Source: Peribolospora baueri
Taxonomy: Eukaryota > Basidiomycota > Peribolosporomycetes > Peribolosporales > Peribolosporaceae
Assembly (NCBI GenBank): GCA_029717555.1
Contig: JAMDHS010000133.1
Location: 1-38,648 of the forward strand
DNA length: 38,648 nucleotides
Direction: 5' to 3'
Under the pieces are notes generated by a model. The model saw nothing but the letters and a program-made list of their open reading frames with translations. It was not told where the DNA came from and searched no databases. This document shows, piece after piece, positions 9,662 through 22,219 of this stretch (positions within the stretch are counted from its first letter, which is position 1; each line of letters begins with the position of its first letter). Position numbers and translations under genes: made by a program.

Positions 9662-12600
9662 TCATCTACAGATGTCCGAACGGAACCATCGTCGGGCAGC
9701 GGCGAACAAGGCGGGAGAACGGAGGATGGAGTAATGCGACACGTCGTCCACCACTTCGACCTGACAAGACGGCAAGGTAGCCGCGAGTAGCCGAGCCTCT
9801 GCCTCCCCGCCGTTAAAGCTGCGCGACGCCAGGACGAGGAGGACCGGCGACGAGACTCGGAGCAAAGACAGCACCACATCCCTATCACCCTCGTGAGCCG
9901 CATCAAGGACGAAAGAGGACAGGGCCCGCATGTGCGACCGGAATCGAGAGGCCCACGCCTTGGCTACCGGTAGCGAGACACCGTCGGCGGTCAGAGCGGA
10001 GGCCAGCGCTCCAGCGGAGACATCATCGAAGAACGGCGGCGGGTGGCCGTCGCCACCGCCCTTCCCCGCCTCAGAAGCCTCTGCGCGCATCGCTTCGAGG
10101 ACCGGCTGACCCAGCGCAAGCAGGTCGCCGTCGCGCGCCCGTCGCGCACCGTCTAGGAACGAGGGGCTAGCCAGATAGATCGGCGACTGATCCACGAGCA
10201 GCAGCCGACACTCTCGTCCCTCGGCCTCGAGTAACCTCGCCACTCTCAAAGCGACGATGGCGCCGAAGGAAAAGCCGGCGAGCAGGTACGGTCCACGAGA
10301 TTGCCGTCTCACCAGCTCTGACCGGCTCGCTTCGGCCAGTGCATCCAAACTCTCGCACTCCTCTTCCGCCTTCGACACCACGACGGCACCGCCGAGAGCA
10401 GAGGCGAGGGCGGACAGTTGGTGCGTGCCCCCGCCGGCCCCGGGAAAGAGGAACACTCTCGTGGCACCGCCCCCTTGATCCTCCGACTGCTCGTCCCCAA
10501 CCGCCGTGGCGCGCCCCTGCTCCACGTCGTACTTCTCTCTCAGCGACTTCAGAGTGGTGGAAAAGAGGACCTGCATCTGCGGCACCTCCATACCCAGCTC
10601 TCTGCGCAACTCGGTGCTCAGCCGCACGCCTGTGAGCGAGTCCAGGCCGTAGTTGGCCAAAGCCAGATCTGGCTCGAGCTTGGACGGGTCAACGTCGAGG
10701 ACACGTGCGACGATCGCGTCCGTCGGCGGCATGTCTTCAAGCTCGTCCTTAGACCCAGAGCGCTTCCGGCCGTCGACCAGATGGCCCATCGTCCGGGACC
10801 GGGCTGACTCTGCCACCGTCTTGATGTCCACGTGCGGGACGTAGACGCCGACCTTTCCGTTCCGCAGGAGCAGCAGCGCTTGCTCGACATGTTGCAGGTA
10901 GTCTTCAGCTTTGACGCCCCACTTTTGACCGAGCTGCAGCGCCGCCTTGGTTCCGACGTCGTCGAGCGTGCGTCGGTAAATGCCGCCGTCGAGCAGCGGC
11001 ACGACCGCCATGGCCACGGCGTTGGGAAGCGGCGCCAGCAGCTCCTCGAGGCCGGCGTTGGCGATGGTGTACGTAGCCTGGCCTGCAGAGCCCGCGATGG
11101 TGGCCAACGACGAGGCGCCGATCACAAAGTCGAGCGTTTCGGAACGAACTATCGACAGCAATCTACCAAGCGCATCCACCTTGACGCCCCACGGCACGTC
11201 AAAGTCGTTCTGCGTCCGCGTCGTGATCATGCCGTCCGTCAACTGGACTGGAAGGTACACCAGACCGGCCAGACGCCGCGTCCTCATCAGATCATGCACG
11301 AGGGCGCCTGACTTTTCAGCGTCCGCCGCGTCCACGGCGGCGATTCGGAGCTCGACGCCGGCCCGACTCTCGATGTGCTCGATAATGCCCCGTTCGCGGT
11401 GCCACCCGGGACGATCGAGGGTGTCGCGCCCCGAACGCGAGGTCAGACAGATGTGTCGAGCGCCTCGGTCGACGAACCAGCGGGCCATGCGGACGCCCAG
11501 CCCTCCGCACCCGCCTACGATCAGATACCAAGCCTCTGCATCGAGCTGCAGGCTGTCTGGCGCCACGCCAACGGCTCGACAGGTAGACGAGACGGCAAAA
11601 GGCGTATCGGACGGGTGGGCTTCGATAAGTTCGGAAGCCGGAATGGCGAAACCGTCGTCATCGGGAGTGTCTCCGGGCGGCCCGTGCGCAAGAATCTCCT
11701 TCAAGCCTCGGAGCACCCTCCTTATGCGCGGATGCAGCAGCTCGATGTCGCGACTGAGTTCTACCGCTTCGACGCCGGGGAAGCGCTGGGAACCGAACAT
11801 GACCGCTACCTTTGATGTGGGCCGGGCCGTGTACGCTTCCGGCAGAGCTGAGGTGGCGACCAGCAGGTCGAACCGGCGAGAGCGCAGATGCCAGAGACGA
11901 CGGAGGACTTGTTCAGGTCCGCCACAGCAGGGCTCGTCGATCACCGTCACCACGTCGATGTCCAGTGCCGAGGCGGCCGAGGCGAAAGCGTCTGCCATGA
12001 CGCGGCCGCCGACGAACAAGACCGACGACGGAGGGTCCAGCACTGAAAAGCCGGAGGCGTCGATAGCATACAGAGCGAACACGAGGCCGAGCAGATAGCG
12101 TTGGCCGGTGACGGCACCGGCTTCAACGCGGACGATGAGGTCTTCATTCAGCGCGACTTTGCTGGCCAAAAGGGGCGAAAAGCCGATCAAGGTCGCTCCC
12201 TGCCCGCTCTGCCCGTGCACGAGGCAGGCACCGGAGGAGATAAAGATGCCGCCATCGACGGTGACCGCGACCTTGCCCGGATCGAGAGCGGGCGCGTACG
12301 CAGCTTCGAGCTTGATGGCGTCCGCTCCGGTGTCTGAGCGCGAGTTGACCAGTCGCCATTCTGGCAGCGGGGACATCTTCTCAGCAGCGTGCTCCGGCCG
12401 CAGCAAGCGAACCAAGCGACAGACCTGCATAGTGCCGTCACCCACGAAACGAACCTCAACCTCGTGGTCAGGCACCGACGCGACTCGCTTTAGCAGGTCC
12501 TCACGAGCCGGCTGTGTCAAGACAGAATCGAACAAGACGACCCGGACCCCAATGTCGAGGTCCACTCGGAGAGAACGACCGAAGGCCAGGGCGCCCGCCG

Positions 12601-15600
12601 AGTCACCACACACTGTCAATTGGGCGTCCGGGTTCTGTGCCAGCTCAGTCAGCTCGGCGACCAACTTGGCCTCCTGACCTCGTTGGTGCCAGAGAACGCG
12701 GGACGTGCGATCGTCGCCGCCGTACCTCCCATTGGCGCCGTCTACGGGATCAGTCCAAGCTGGGTCGAGACGCGCCTCAAAGACCATACGGCGGAGATGG
12801 GTGCCGGCCTCGTCTCGCATGCCGACAAAGCGGTCGAAACCGTGCCGTTGAAAGTGGGACTGCCACTGTTCGCAGGTCTGAAGGGGGTGGGAACGCGAAT
12901 CCGCGAAGCCCCACCAATCTTTAAGAGTGCCGAACAGAAAATTGAGGAAGGCGGTGCCGGGTGCCCGGGCGCGCTCGAGCCCGCCATCCGCCTCAACGAC
13001 GAGGACAAACCCGCCGGGAACGAGGAGAGACCGCGTGGCCGAGATGGCCGCGTCGAGATTCTTGGCGACATGCATCGTGTCGGCCATGACGACGATGTCG
13101 AACGACCGCGGCAGCACGCCCGACTGAGGCCTGTCGGCGTTGAGATCGAACAGCGCCGTCGACACGCCGCCGTGCTCGATCGTTTCTGCCGCGGTGCGGG
13201 CGAGGTGGGCGGACACGTCCGTGATCACCCACTCCATTTCCAGGTCTGGCTGCTCCACGAGGACTTCTGACCATGCGCGAGAGAGTAGCCGTGTGAGTTG
13301 ACCAGTGCCCGCCCCGAGTTCGGCCACCTTGATAGCACGCTTGCCGGCCGCGGCGAGGAAGCGGACGGTCTGGGCGAAGAGGTTGGCGGCGTTGTGGAAG
13401 GACTGGTCTGCGCTGGCCTCGGACTTGTAGTAGTGGGTCATGACGTCGTCGCGGAAGAGCGCCTCGACGGCCGCTCGGTCATCGATCAAGACCTTGTTCC
13501 AGATGCTCTCGAGCCTACGGGCGATCTCGTAGTGATGTGGATGACGGTCTTTCAACGGCGCGAGCTGCGCCAGAGACGAACCCTGCTTATCCACGGAAAC
13601 CCGTTGGGCCAACGAGGACAGCCAGGCGTAGTGCCTCTTACGGTCGATGAGGTCGCTCGGCTGGGATCCAGAGGAGATGATCCGACGAGCCATGGCGGAG
13701 GCCCATGCGTCCAGGGCTTTGTAAGTCGGGAGCATCGAGTCCACGGGCATCGGAGCTCGTGCGGATATCGCGGCCCGCTCGAGGTCGAAGGGTCCGACGT
13801 TGGCCCACGGCTGCCAAATCTCGGTGATGGCGCCAACGTGGGGGTTGGCCGCGTTGGAGAGACGCTGAAGCCTGAAGCCGTCCACAGTGAAGAGGACTAC
13901 ACCGCGGAGGTCAGTGGCGACCACGTTGAACTCCATGCGATCGGGCTCGAGCAGCGTACGGGTGACGTGGGACAAGAAGGACGGCTCGGAAGGCCGCCCG
14001 TACAGGCGGACGCGCCTGGCAAAAGAGGGCAGGAAATAGTCGAGCATGTACCCTCCTAGATCGGAGCAATAAGGGAAGACCAGCGCGGCGGCGGCTTGCC
14101 AAGCGGCGTCGAGGATGGCGGGATGAAGGCGGTACGACCCATAGCGATCGAGATCACCCACGTTGCCGCGGACAACGCCGAGGGCCTCCGAGTAATCCTC
14201 CCGGAAATGGGCCACCTCCACGCGACAGAACTTTGCGCCAAAATCGAACCACTTGCCAAACTTGCTGGTCGTTTGGCCGAACCCGTAGAACTCGTCCCGT
14301 TCGACCCGCAACGGGCAACGGGAGCGGACGGTTTCGAGGTCGACGGGAGGCGGTCTAGCTGAAGGCGCTCCGCCGACTAGAGTGCCGTCTGCGACGAGGC
14401 GGTCGAACGTGACGTTACCCTATGGGAAAAAGCAACGCCAAGAAGGAAGTCAGGCGGGCGCCAACAAAGAAGGAAAAGACCATGCCGGGCTCGGCTCACC
14501 ATTCGCGTCGCTTCGTCCATGCCATCCCGCTTGGCGAGCTCGGTCGAGGTCCGCACCGTGTAGGTCGGCCCGTCGCGCACGACTTGGACGGTCATCGCAA
14601 TGTCCTTGGGCGTACTCAGCGCGCTGTAGAAATTAGCGTTCTGGATCTCTTGTACACCAAACTCAAAGCCCATCTCGACCAGCGCTGAAGCGGGCACGAT
14701 GGCCTGGCCATCGATGATGTGGTCCGCGAGGTCGGGATGGGTCATCTGCGAGAGCCGGAGGCGAGGATGACAGAGTGGCTTCCACGCCTCTACGTGCTTG
14801 GAAAGGTAGCCCGGGCCTTGAAGTATTCTACGCGCTTTGCGGTATGGATAGGCGACGACCGAGCGGCCGAAGGTAGGCGGGGACGCCGGGCACGGGTCCC
14901 GCATGATCAGGTCGAAGTGCACATCATCGACACCCTCCATCCAAAGGTCTCCAATGGCCTGGAGCAATGCCACTCCTTCCGCCTTGGCGCACTCGTCGGC
15001 GTCGCGCCAGTCGGCCGCTCTCCGAGAGACGGTGCACACGTGTGCCGTCCCTAGCGTCTGTGCGACGTACGGCGCGAGGGCGGGGTGGGCGGACAGCTCG
15101 ACAAAGACCGTCGATCCGGGACCCGCGCGGCTGGCGACGGTCTGGATGGCGTCCGAGAACAGGACCGGCTTTCTAGCGTTGTCCCACATGTCGTCCGGCG
15201 TTGCGAACGAGCCCGACGGAACGAATCGGCCCGTGACGGTCGAAACGAACGGCTTTCGATGGACGGCCTTGCGCTCGGACAAGCCCTCGAAGACGGCATG
15301 GACGCCGGACACGTAAGTCTCGCGACACCGGTCCACGAGCTTCGAGTGAATGGGTGTGCGGGTGCGCAGCAGGCCCGCGGAGTAGCCCCCAGCTTTGGCC
15401 TCGTCGACAAACGCAGAGAGAGGAGCTGCAGCACCAGAGACGAGATAGGCGTCCGGGCCGTTGAATCCGGCGATCTCCAACTCTTGCTGGCCCTCGAGGA
15501 GCGGCAGGAGCTGAGCCAGGGGAGCGTGGAAGTAGGCCATGGAGCCGGAGCCTTCGATCTCTTTGAAAGCTCGGCCACGGGCCACGGCGAGCCGGACGAC

Positions 15601-18245
15601 CGTCTCGCGCGAGCAAGCGCCGGTGGCGTAGAGCAAAGCAGTCTCTCCGGCGCTGTGGCCGACGAGAAGATCCGGTCTGATGCCGAACGAGACGAGGAGG
15701 TCGAAGAGGGCCATCTGAAGCACGGCGATGGCGGCGAGGGTAACGTCGATCGACCAAGCAAATGTGTCCGCCGCTGCTCCCGGCGATGGGGTCGCGAAGA
15801 GTCCATAGTCTCGGACGAGGGAGACGCCCATCTCCTCGCTGTAAGCGGCGTCGCCTCGCAAAACCGCTTCGCGAAAGACATCGTACTTGGCGAATAGGCA
15901 TCTTCCCATGCTGCAGGAGCAGAAGGAAGGAGAGAGAGTCAGCTTCTGCATTAGCAAGGGTGAAGGCGGCGCAAGCGACTCACTGGAAATGCTGAGGTCC
16001 CTGACCGGAAAAGAGAAAGACAATCGTCGGAGTGACGTCCGGCCGCGCCCTGGGCTCGGCGAAGCGGAGGTTCTGCCTTTGAGCGTCAAATCCGGTGGCG
16101 AAAGAGCGGAACGGCATGGCGCGAGCGGTTCGAGCCATGGCCAAGAGGGGGACGTCTTCGGAGGTCTCTTTCCACTCGTCTGCGATCGCCAGGAGACTCC
16201 GGTGCGTCAACGCACCGACGCAGAACAGGCTTGGCGTCCGCGAGGAGGACATGCGGCGCACACATCCCGCGCCGTTACCGTTCGCGAGCAGGGCACGATG
16301 TGCGCTAGGAGCGGCTTCGAGCACGACGTGGGCGTTTGCCCCACCGAAGCCGCTGCTGGCGACCGAGACGAGCGGCAGTGGCTTGCCTGCCGTATCGACC
16401 TCGGCAACCTCAGTGCAGACGCGAAGATCGTACTTTGCCCAATCGACGGCCGAGGTCGGAGTGGCAAAGTTGATGTTGGGGAGGAGCTGTCGGGAGGAGA
16501 GAACGTAGCACATCTTGACAATGGAGACGAGGCCCGCCGCCAGCTCGGTGTGTCTACGGAAGGCCGAGTTGGTCAGTTGCGGGGCGAGGCACGCGTGGTG
16601 GTGTCACGGAGGAACTCACCCCACGTTGGACTTGACCGAGCCGACCGACAGCGGTCGTCGCCGTCGGTGCTTCTGGAAAGCGAGCTCGCCGATCGCCGCG
16701 AGTTCTGCAAACGGGGAAGATGAGCAGGTGATGTGGAGGATCAGTCGACACATCAGATCTGCTTACCTGTGCTATCGCCCACCTTGGTGCCGGTACCGTG
16801 AAGCTCGACGAAATCAACGTCTTCGAGGTCACGCGCGGCCGCTCGGTAAGCTCGTGTGATGACGTCTTGCTGAGCGGGACGGCTCGGGGAGACAATGGAT
16901 AGCCCGCGGCCGTTCGAGTTGATGGCCGAGCCGAGGATCTGCAGGGCCGATGAGAAGGAAGGAAGAAGCGAATTGAAAGGAAGACAATGGAACGGAATTG
17001 GGGGTGGAGGCTCACGTTGGCGTAGATGCGGTCGCCGTCAGCGACCGCCTTTGAGTATGGTTTAAGGATGAGCGCTACGGCTGCCTCGGACCGCACGTAA
17101 CTGGAGTGAAGGACCGCGGTCGCAGGAGGGAGGTATGAGATGAGCGAAGAGGCCTCTCAAGAAGAACCGGGAGCGTTACTTGCCCGTCTGCGGCTTGATC
17201 AAACGGGGAACAGGTGCTGGTTGGAGAAAGGACGCCGAGCTTGGAGAAGCCGATCCAAGACTCGAGACTGCGAGGGACACGCGAGAAGGGAGACGGGCGG
17301 TGAGGTTAGACAGAGAGGATGATCGAGCTTCTTTGAACAGTCAACCGGGACAGCGGACACCGCACCCACTCTCCGATCCAGTTGGCGGCGGCGACGACGG
17401 CCTGGCAGCACTCCCCTGCAAGGAGGCCGCGGACGGCCAGATGAAGGCCGACCAGGCCCGCGGAGCAGGCGGTATCGACGGGGAAGCTGGGGCCTTTGAG
17501 ATCGAATATGAAGGAGATACGGTTAGCGAGCATGGTCGATGCGATGCCGGATTCGTAGTACTCGTCCGCGGCGTAGAGGGCGTCGTCCCAATTCTCTGCC
17601 CCCGCCGGCGGGTTGGCGGCGCCGACATAAACGCCGGTGTCGGAGCCACGGTAGTCGACGCCGGCGTCGCGGAGTGCGTCGAAAACGGTGGAGATGAGGA
17701 GGAACTGGACGGGCGTCATCTTCTGGAACTCGCGCGCGTTGATGCCAAACTCGGTGTGGTCGAACTCTTCCGTGCCGGAGAGAAAGCCGCCGGAGTCGGG
17801 CAGGACCTGTCCTTGGCCCTTTCCGTGCCACCTGTGTTCATGCGGTGGAAGAAGAAGAGGAGGACGGACGAGCGGGGTAGGCGAGAGGTTGGGGAGGGGT
17901 GGGGGAGGGGCGTCACATGCGTCAGTGCACGGACTCGTGGCCAGTGGCCGTTCAGACGAAGGAAGCTGCTCACGCATCGATGTTGAACCGTTCCTTCGGG
18001 ATCCGGGTGATTGACGACCCTGGTGACGCCGACCGAGAGGAGAACACCGTGAGACAGAGCACGACGCTCCCGAAGGGGGGAGAGGGCCTGGAGCTGGCCG
18101 GTGCCTGCTCACCTTTGTTCCTCAGGAATTGCTCAAAGCTGACCTTGTCGAGGTTGGGGCCGTTGCCGCCGTCGGGCAGATGGCAGGCGAGGCCGACGAT
18201 CGAGATGGCCTCCTTGCCAGCATAGCTGAGGTCGTCCAGAGACAT
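9662..18245 (-). CDS. type I reducing polyketide synthase, KS-AT-DH-MT-(ER-like region)-KR-ACP-TE
   Basis: An iterative multidomain synthase of about 2,500 residues in roughly ten exons. The KS has all three catalytic sites: DTACSAG (Cys codon 17467-17465), HGTGT near 16790, and KSNVGH split by an intron, followed by GFGGANAH. The AT has GHSAGE at about 15660. The DH has ADHIIDGQAIVP (HxxxGxxxxP, about 14725) and the second-site Asp in HPAILDAAWQ. The C-methyltransferase has VAELGAGTGQLT (about 13320). The stretch from about 12600 to 11570 lies where an ER would be, but shows no NADPH-binding glycine motif. The KR has VGGCGGLG and the SSLATIAGSAGQATY active-site region. The ACP has YGLDSLTG (Ser near 10640), and the TE has GFSFG (about 10268) with downstream Asp and SHY histidine. 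The last exon, 14419-9662, is 4.76 kb without an intron, whereas all nine or so introns lie in the 5' 3.8 kb. The start ATG at 18245 directly precedes the KS, as in reducing PKSs. Confidence 0.93.
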
Positions 18246-20082
18246 GTAGTAGAGAGCTGCCGGTGTGGAGCGAAGCGAGGGTTAGGGTTGTCGTTATCAC
18301 TTCGGAAGCGGGGTTGAAAGGGGAAGAAGGAGGGTGGAGGAGTGGAGGAGGGTATATGGGTGTCGTCTTGAACCTGGCGAAGCGAATGTGTGCGAGCAAT
18401 CGAATGGCATTGGCGCCAAGCTGTCGGAGATCAGCCTGCGCGGTCACCGGTGCCTCGATACAACACTCGTCGAGCACATGTTGTGGCGCGAAGCTAAGAC
18501 TCAGCGAGGGCAACCGCAAGCTTGCTTCTTCGCTGCTTTCGGCAGTGCTTGGAAGTCGGCCTGGCGCCCGGCTGTGAGCGGCACACCGTAAGCAAAGTTG
18601 ACTCGGTGCTCTCCCGCATGTCCCGGTTTCTGCACCAACCCGCGAGGTCGGGACAGGGGCCACAGCCACCATCCTCACTGATGGCTGCCATGGGCCGTGG
18701 CAGCACATCAAACATCCCGAAGATGGGGGCTCTAAGGGCATTGGGCTTGGAGTCACGGAGTCTGTCTGTCTATCTATCGGCCAGCGCTGGTCACTGCGAC
18801 TGCGACCGCCAATCTGACTGTCACTACTTCCGCCTCGGCGCCGTGGGGGATAGCTGCCGTTCTGGGGCGGGTGCGCTCGGTGGGCGTCTCGGTTAGTACG
18901 AGACTGTTCGAAAGTTCGACGCATGGACTGGAAGGGACGCGGTGGGATGCTGAGAAATCGCCGGGCCAGGCGGTAGGCAATTGGGGGCCGTCGGCCATTG
19001 AGAGCCGGCGGAGGGCGGGCACGAGCAAGGAAAACATGGGAGCTCCTGTTTAGATTTCGACGACAGCGAGCCAGCGGCAGGAAGAGAACGTGGACGATGG
19101 CTGCAGACGATAGCCGCCGATGCTGCTCGCTTACCGCAGCCGCAGGAAGTGTGCACCGCGCCTGCTATGGACGCAAGGATAACGCCAGCAGCAGCGAGCC
19201 TTAAATGTCGGAAGGACAAAAGATTGACGTTCTCTGTCCGCCTTGTAGCACCATAGATCAGACAGACAAACGGACATTTGTAGGGCGTGTTTAATAAGCA
19301 CGGCGAACAGGACTCGAGCGGCTCGGTGGAGCTTGACGCCGTCGGCATTGTGAGGCCGTGAGTGGTGTACAGGGCATAGGCAAGCGACCAGGGAGAGGTG
19401 CATGCCGTGCACTCGAGCACTTCGCGCCTAGCGGACGTGAGGCAGTGAGGGGGGTGGAGTGGAGCCGGATACGAGGCTAGCACACGAATTGATCAGAGGG
19501 AGGTACATGCGGCTTCTCTTTGTACTTGGGCAGGTCGCGCTTGCAGTATTCTCATGGGCCCGGATCCTGCCGGATGTTAAGTACGAATGCGATCAAGGGG
19601 CCGGCTTTTACGGCACGACCTGTGCGGTCAGACGTCTCATGACCCGTGACGACATCGCTCCAAAGCGGTGCTCATGGTGACTGCCGCCAGCGTTGGTCTG
19701 CAGCTGGGAGAAGCGGAGTTCCACCATTAGCGCGGCCCACTCATCAATGTCGTCGACCGGTCGTTGCAGGTGGCTGCAGCCAGTGTATCGGCACCATTCG
19801 GGCCATGCAGTATGTACGATCGTCGAGAGCTTGCGAGACTAGCCCAAGCGCTGGCTCTCTCGCGGCCATACCCGCCTCCAACGCGCTTTCATTTGCCAGA
19901 ACGACGCATGCGTTCAAGCCGGACTGGTCCTTTCGACAATCTCACTCAATCAGGGGATTGGGCCGATGCTCCTGCACTCATCTCCTTCTTACGAAACGGT
20001 GCTATTGGGATACTGTGAAATTGGGAACTGCTCCATACATCTAGACTTTCGTCGGAGACCAGGCTGGACGGGGGCAGCCACA
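18246..20082. promoter_or_regulatory. 1.8-kb intergenic region upstream of the PKS
   Basis: Between the PKS start and the end of the reductase gene. No open frame here shows family motifs, biased composition or a splice framework. The segment next to 18245 should contain the PKS promoter. Short CTGT/CTAT runs occur near 18767-18777. No transcription-factor gene for the cluster is seen. Confidence 0.5.
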
Positions 20083-21589
20083 TCAGGTCGCCGGCTGGGG
20101 GACGGCCAAGACGAGCTTCTTCCCTGGTACCTTACCGATGCGGGGCCAGGTGGTCTTGATGACCTCGAGCCAGCGGGACGTTTCCTCGACCTGGACGACC
20201 TCGGGCACGCTGGGGACTATTTTGCCCTCCTCCAGAAGGCTCGGAATTTTTGCCCACACCTTCGCCCCGAACTGTTGATGCGGGTAGCTGAACTCGAAGC
20301 GGGGAATATGCGCCGGGTCCTGACCGAGCAGAATAGCGGCACCAAAGGGGGACATGTCGATGCCTTTCTTGGCCAGCTCCTCGGCGTCTGGGAAGCCGTT
20401 TTCGTTCCCAACGATGGTGAGGCGCGACCGAAAAGACGACGCCCCCGGGTCGACGCACTCGAGGACGGCCGGGGTGGCCAGGTGCGAGCCAAAGGCGTCG
20501 ATCACCACCGCCGCACCCTTGGACAGGTCCGCGTCACTGCTGAGGATAGATCGGATCTCCTGGGCCGCCGAGGGGGAGCGGTAGTCGACCGTGTGGGTCG
20601 CACCGACCGACTTGAGTAGGTCGAACACTCTCGGCGAGGCGGCTGCGACGACGGGCGTGTTGGCGGGGACGGAGAGGCGGGCGAGCTGAACGGCATAGAA
20701 GCCCACGGCCGAAGAGGCACCCCAAACCTTTTCGAGACGGCGAGCAGGAATGAGTGGAGAAAAGAGGAACTCATGAGAGAACCATGAGATGCGAAACGAA
20801 TCGACCCAAGGCGATCACTCACAACCACGGCTGCTACCGGCTCCTTGAGCGTCTGGGGCAGGGCGACGTCTTCGCTAAGGACGGCCTTGGTGGACAATCC
20901 GGCGCCGACGAACACGCCGGCGGCTGCCGTCGATAGAGTCAGCGGGACATTGACCGCCTTTTCGAGCGAGACCGAGTCGGGCACCTTGGCCGTCGTGTTG
21001 ATCGGCGCGACCGCATACTGGGCGTACCCGCCCTGGGCGAAAAGCCAGGAGCAGACACGGTCGCCGACTTTGAGGCCCGAAGCTTCGGCACCTTCGCCGA
21101 GCTAAGGGCGAGTGCGGGGAAGAGACACGAGGGTTCGACGACTTTGACTGAGGAAGACCGAATGTCGAGGATAGGGTCCGCTCACCTCGGCCACTGTGCC
21201 GGCGACGTCTGCGCCGAGAATGTGGGGCCAGGCTCTGACCAGGAAGCCGGCCTTTTGTTGGAACTAGACGGTAGACAAACGGCGAGAGGAGGAACGTTGG
21301 TCAGCTGTGCAATGGGGAGGATAGCGAGGACAAAACGGCGTGCGCCAGCCAGGCTCACCGGGTCTATGGGGTTCACTCCCGCGTACTGTACCTGCGGAGA
21401 AGAGGCGAGGGTGCGCCAGCCGGAATAAGACGGGTCAGCGCATGGATTCCTGATTCAACGAGACGGGCCGGCGGTTCGGTAGCTCGCCTTGATGAGGACC
21501 TCGTCCTTGCCGGGTTTGGGGATTTCGAGGTGAGACAGGACGGGGTCTTTGCCGAGCTCAGGCAGCTGGACGACAGCGTTGAGGGGCAT
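20083..21589 (-). CDS. zinc-free MDR oxidoreductase, candidate trans-acting enoyl reductase
   Basis: A medium-chain dehydrogenase/reductase of the quinone-oxidoreductase/enoyl-reductase kind, 378 residues. Exons are 21589-21488, 21391-21359, 21263-21186, 21101-20823 and 20727-20083, all in phase. The first intron appears to start with GC rather than GT. The GroES-like N-terminal half shows the family run YAGVNPIDP, then HILGADVAG and GLKVGDRV; the Rossmann half opens with VWGASSAVG. Structural-zinc cysteines are not evident, which fits enoyl or quinone reductases rather than alcohol dehydrogenases. It lies upstream of the PKS in the same orientation. Because the PKS lacks a recognisable ER motif, a LovC-like role, reducing the PKS-bound enoyl chain in trans, is a reasonable inference. 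A cluster-unrelated quinone reductase remains possible. Confidence 0.88.
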
Positions 21590-22219
21590 TTCGAAGAGCC
21601 TGCGTGTAGTTGAACGAAAAGGAAGAGGGAGCTTTGGCGAGGCGGGGCGATGAAGACGTCCAGGTATTTAATCGCAGACCTGCCGGCGGGCATTCATCAA
21701 TTTCGATAGAAGTTGTAGTGAAAGGGATGTTCAATATCGAGAAACCTCGTCTTTAGTGCGCACACTCTTGCAGCCGCCTAAGCTACTAGGCGGAAGAAAA
21801 AGTACCCCGGTGTCACCTTGGCCGTTCCGTTCCAACTCGGGACGATCGCTCAAACGTCCATATGACCTTGACCTTTGGAGTCGGATGCAAACCTAAGCCT
21901 TCTCAATCATCTCACGCCACATCGCTACCCTCCGACTGCCAACCTGCAGTTGCGTCCGCTCCAAGTGGGCAACGCTGCAGGTGTGAGGACTCAGCCTCGC
22001 TTTCCGTCAAGTCGACCATGCCCCTTGGCCCGCCGGCAATCCGGATGGGGTCGTCTGAACAGCGCTTTCCCGGCGCGCTGCACATAGCCCTTCTGTTCGG
22101 ACCGGCAGCCAGGCTCCCTCCCTTCCTCTCTCTTCCACCATTCCTTTCGTCTCCCTCGTCGCACTCAGTTCGACACACACTCTCTCTGCCATCGCCATTA
22201 TCACAGCACGTGCTCGACC
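21590..22219. promoter_or_regulatory. divergent promoter region between reductase and DUF2306-like gene
   Basis: 630 bp shared by two divergently transcribed genes. Pyrimidine-rich stretches (TCTCTCTTCC near 22125-22150) lie just upstream of the plus-strand ATG, typical of fungal leaders. No operator could be identified. Confidence 0.5.

Noticed and set aside
13298-14059. 253-residue plus-strand open frame inside the PKS
   Set aside because: Antisense shadow of the DH and MT regions, with no domain of its own.
18893-19483. 196-residue minus-strand open frame upstream of the PKS
   Set aside because: Composition is that of a random GC-rich frame, with no motifs, and it spans likely promoter sequence.
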